Assembly (NCBI GenBank): GCA_965230965.1
Contig: OZ246401.1
Coordinates: 874,476 to 938,475, forward strand
DNA: 64,000 nt
Source: OLB23 sp965230965
GTDB lineage: Bacteria; Patescibacteriota; Microgenomatia; UBA1406; HO2-37-13b
Direction of reading: 5' to 3'
The translations under genes and the position numbers were made by a program. Positions within the stretch are counted from its first letter, which is position 1, and every line of letters starts with the position of its first letter. The notes below the pieces were generated by a model, which saw only the letters and a list, made by a program, of their open reading frames with translations, did no database searches and was not told the origin of the DNA. This document shows, piece by piece, positions 63,972-64,000 of this stretch.

Positions 63972-64000
63972 ATGACGTTTAGATGTTTAATTGTTTGCTG
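63972..64000 (+). CDS. Partial CDS at window edge
   Basis: ATG 63972 is preceded by AAAGGCGGTGATT, a good Shine-Dalgarno at 7-10 bases, and begins MTFRCLIVC. TTGACA at 63882 may be a -35 box. Only nine codons are visible, so nothing can be said of the product; the leader plus Shine-Dalgarno style resembles the small Cys-rich units. Confidence 0.45.

Noticed and set aside
1..64000. CRISPR array
   Set aside because: No regularly spaced repeats were seen; the repeats found occur in two copies each.
1..64000. UGA recoding, as in some CPR lineages
   Set aside because: TGA ends several genes at sensible places (for example 19906, 60966) and no conserved protein needs read-through.

Overview
The window is a compact, mostly AT-rich bacterial chromosome segment with genes packed head to tail, many overlapping by 1-20 bases. 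The protein complement points to Patescibacteria (Candidate Phyla Radiation). It has minimal or trimmed housekeeping proteins: release factor 1 without its first domain, a short EF-Ts, a YbeY lacking its catalytic tail, a short DnaX without the zinc module, and an archaeal-type short ProRS. It also has a large outer-glycan gene set, a tandem-ThyX thymidylate route and membrane-bound quality control. No rRNA gene lies here, so the class (Microgenomates- or Parcubacteria-like) cannot be fixed. Standard genetic code is used; TGA ends several genes.

Layout. 1-2046: end of a glycan operon (flippase, methyltransferase). 2089-6977: GT-C sugar transferase, pyruvate kinase, LepA. 7339-13370 (minus): gyrB-ppa-gyrA-folD. 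14315-28203 (minus): surface and envelope region with a sortase and its LAFTG-tailed substrate, a secreted glycosidase-like protein, GT-C transferases, GT4/GT2 enzymes, methyltransferase, deacetylase and a 1569-residue protein joining two GT2 domains, a flippase and a GT4. 28312-30603: hisS-prfA-rpmE. 30727-34873: HtrA and CtpA proteases, then rpsF-ssb-rpsR. 35988-42492: cysS, ferric-reductase-like protein, deacetylase, tRNA-Pro, DUF59 protein, RNase J. 42944-53677 (minus): recR, prs, ybaB, dnaX, ybeY, rpsU, a DHH-like protein, proS, two CMP-kinase-like proteins, rseP, frr, tsf, rpsB, galU. 54094-60092 (minus): dcd, dut, tandem thyX, a membrane Clp ATPase and a deoxyribosyltransferase-thymidylate kinase fusion, a nearly complete dTMP supply line. 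61376-64000: glutamine synthetase, tRNA-Ala, a SAM hydroxide adenosyltransferase-like protein and a partial gene.

Two expression styles coexist. Most housekeeping genes have a TATAAT/TATACT/TACAAT box 6-8 bases before the ATG, which implies leaderless mRNAs. Scattered between them are small, visibly GC-richer transcription units (13433-13930, 34919-35302, 35346-35983, 39100-39451, 39518-39834, 42636-42939, 60120-61366). Most have a canonical promoter, a structured leader, a Shine-Dalgarno site, a tiny and often Cys-rich ORF, and a strong GC hairpin. The most novel content is there: three peptides sharing C-x3-C-x(5,6)-C-x(5,7)-H-x-G-x-[CH]-x-C-G around a tRNA-Ile gene, and two B-box-like mini-proteins each followed by a near-identical, possibly pseudoknotted 91-92-base RNA element.
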